Of a stretch of 6,374 nucleotides of DNA, positions 5,431 through 6,374 are shown one piece after another. The number at the start of each line of letters is the position of its first letter. Position 1 is the stretch's first letter. This stretch comes from Candidatus Methylomirabilota bacterium. GTDB lineage: Bacteria; Methylomirabilota; Methylomirabilia; Methylomirabilales; Methylomirabilaceae. Position numbers and translations under genes: made by a program. The DNA is taken from positions 1 to 6,374 of the forward strand of contig JACQEV010000009.1 of the NCBI GenBank assembly GCA_016200385.1, read 5' to 3'. The notes under the pieces were generated by a model, which was not told where the DNA came from, did no database searches, and worked only from the letters and a program-made list of their open reading frames with translations.

Positions 5431-6333
5431 ATGTTGCTTCAACAGTTGGTTAACGGCCTCACGCTGGGCAGCGTCTATGCGCTGATCGCGTTGGGGTACA
5501 CCATGGTCTACGGGATCATTGAGCTGATCAACTTCGCCCACGGCGAGATCTATATGCTGGGGGCGTACATGGGGATCGTCACCTTCGGCTTCCTGACCAC
5601 GCTGCACCTGACCTCCGCGAATTCGGGCGCGACCCTTCTCCTGATGATCGTCTCAGCGATGCTCTTCTGCGGCGCATGCGGCATCACCATCGAACGGTTG
5701 GCCTACAAACCCCTGCGCAGCGCCCCTCGCCTGTCCCCTCTCATCAGCGCCTTGGGCGTCTCGATTTTTCTCCAGAATTTTGTGATGCTGGCTCAGGGAC
5801 CCAGAGATAAGGGGTTCCCGCCTCTCTTCATCCATGGAGGGATAGACCTCCCGGGCGGCAGGATCAGCGCAATTCAGATCTTCATCATGGCCACCTCGGT
5901 GGTATTGATGGTAGCGCTTCAACTACTCGTGCACCGGACGAGAATCGGCAAGGCGATGCGGGCAACCGCTCAGGATAAGCAAATGGCCAGTCTGGTCGGC
6001 ATCGATGTGGACCGCATCATCAGCGTGACCTTCCTGATCGGATCGACGCTCGCTGCTGTGGCCGGTGTCATGGTCGGGATGTACTATGGGCTGATTAATT
6101 TCTTCATCGGCTACATCGCTGGCATCAAGGCCTTTACCGCCGCCGTCCTCGGCGGGATCGGGAGCATCCCTGGCGCGATGCTGGGCGGGGTCCTCCTGGG
6201 CCTGATCGAGGCCCTCTGCGCGGGGTACATCTCCAGCGAATACAAGGACGTGTTCGCGTTCGCCATCCTGGTCCTGGTCCTGATCTTCCGCCCTTCCGGT
6301 CTCTTGGGGGCGGATATCTCAAAACGAGTGTAG
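5431..6333 (+). CDS. livH: Branched-chain amino acid ABC transporter permease LivH
   Basis: LivH is one of two inner-membrane permease subunits of the LIV-type importer and pairs with LivM; LivG and LivF supply ATP. The 300-aa product from ATG 5431 is close to E. coli LivH (308 aa). The start MLLQQLVNGLTLGSVYALIALGY and INFAHGE (33-39) are typical. About eight hydrophobic membrane-spanning stretches follow. The cytoplasmic coupling segment MRATAQDKQMASLVGID (176-192) is where the ATPase subunits are expected to dock. The C-terminal part has AVLGGIGSIPGAMLGG and ends with IFRPSGLLG. An in-frame TTG at 5416 would add MSWWA but lies in the T-run of the terminator hairpin. ATG 5431 has only a weak GGTGGG nearby. 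No frameshift or missing motif is seen, so the downstream transporter genes look intact even though the binding-protein gene is broken. Confidence 0.95.
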   Translation: MLLQQLVNGLTLGSVYALIALGYTMVYGIIELINFAHGEIYMLGAYMGIVTFGFLTTLHLTSANSGATLLLMIVSAMLFCGACGITIERLAYKPLRSAPRLSPLISALGVSIFLQNFVMLAQGPRDKGFPPLFIHGGIDLPGGRISAIQIFIMATSVVLMVALQLLVHRTRIGKAMRATAQDKQMASLVGIDVDRIISVTFLIGSTLAAVAGVMVGMYYGLINFFIGYIAGIKAFTAAVLGGIGSIPGAMLGGVLLGLIEALCAGYISSEYKDVFAFAILVLVLIFRPSGLLGADISKRV

Positions 6334-6337
6334 GCGC

Positions 6338-6374
6338 ATGCGGACCCCATCGCACTCTATCCCACTTCGCCAAC
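6338..6374 (+). CDS. livM: Probable start of the second permease gene (livM), cut by the window end
   Basis: An ATG 4 nt after the livH stop opens a frame with no stop to the window edge, reading MRTPSHSIPLRQ. The polar, basic start suits the cytoplasmic N-terminus of LivM, and livM normally follows livH. Only 12 codons are visible, with no strong ribosome-binding site, so the call rests almost wholly on position and gene order. Confidence 0.45.
   Translation, partial: MRTPSHSIPLRQ

Noticed and set aside
3873..5607. Two long minus-strand open frames (3873-4760 and 4849-5607) over thiE, livJ and livH
   Set aside because: They are mirror frames of conserved genes, and the first would run antisense through a good promoter and leader. 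No family features are seen.

Overview
The window is a gene-dense, all plus-strand, roughly 60% G+C stretch from a diderm bacterium. A periplasmic binding protein with a plain Sec signal peptide and no lipobox indicates an outer membrane. The gene set and protein style suggest a deltaproteobacterial or NC10 (Methylomirabilota)-like lineage, but that is an inference from memory and could be wrong. Almost everything is recognisable housekeeping and nutrient-uptake machinery. I see no mobile element, CRISPR array, RNA gene or defence system.

Region 1 (1-4100) looks like one operon. It starts with the tail of a TPR-type protein whose frame stays open into aroQ (type II 3-dehydroquinase, shikimate pathway). 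Then come efp (elongation factor P), accB and accC (biotin carrier and biotin carboxylase of acetyl-CoA carboxylase, first step of fatty acid synthesis), and thiE (thiamine phosphate synthase). Gaps are 41, 10, 69 and 9 nt. The aroQ-efp-accB-accC association recurs in distant bacteria, for example the yqhS-yqhT-efp and accB-accC neighbourhood of Bacillus subtilis. Here the Xaa-Pro peptidase gene often found between aroQ and efp is missing, and thiE is added at the end. A GC-rich hairpin sits where the accC ribosome-binding site would be expected.

Region 2 (4101-6374) is a second transcription unit. It has a near-consensus sigma-70 promoter (TTGACA, 18 bp, TATAGT) just after the thiE stop, and a leader of about 100 nt with a small hairpin. 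It encodes a branched-chain amino acid (LIV/HAAT-family) ABC importer: a periplasmic binding protein (livJ/livK type), the permease livH, and the first codons of what is probably livM. The binding-protein gene is frameshifted near nt 4860-4873, so the sequence as written does not encode one intact protein. Between it and livH lies a 12-bp hairpin with a GCAA loop and a short T-run, well placed to lower expression of the permease genes relative to the binding protein.

The points most worth a second look are the stop-less TPR/AroQ junction, the binding-protein frameshift, the intra-operon terminator-like hairpin, and the hairpin at the accC start.
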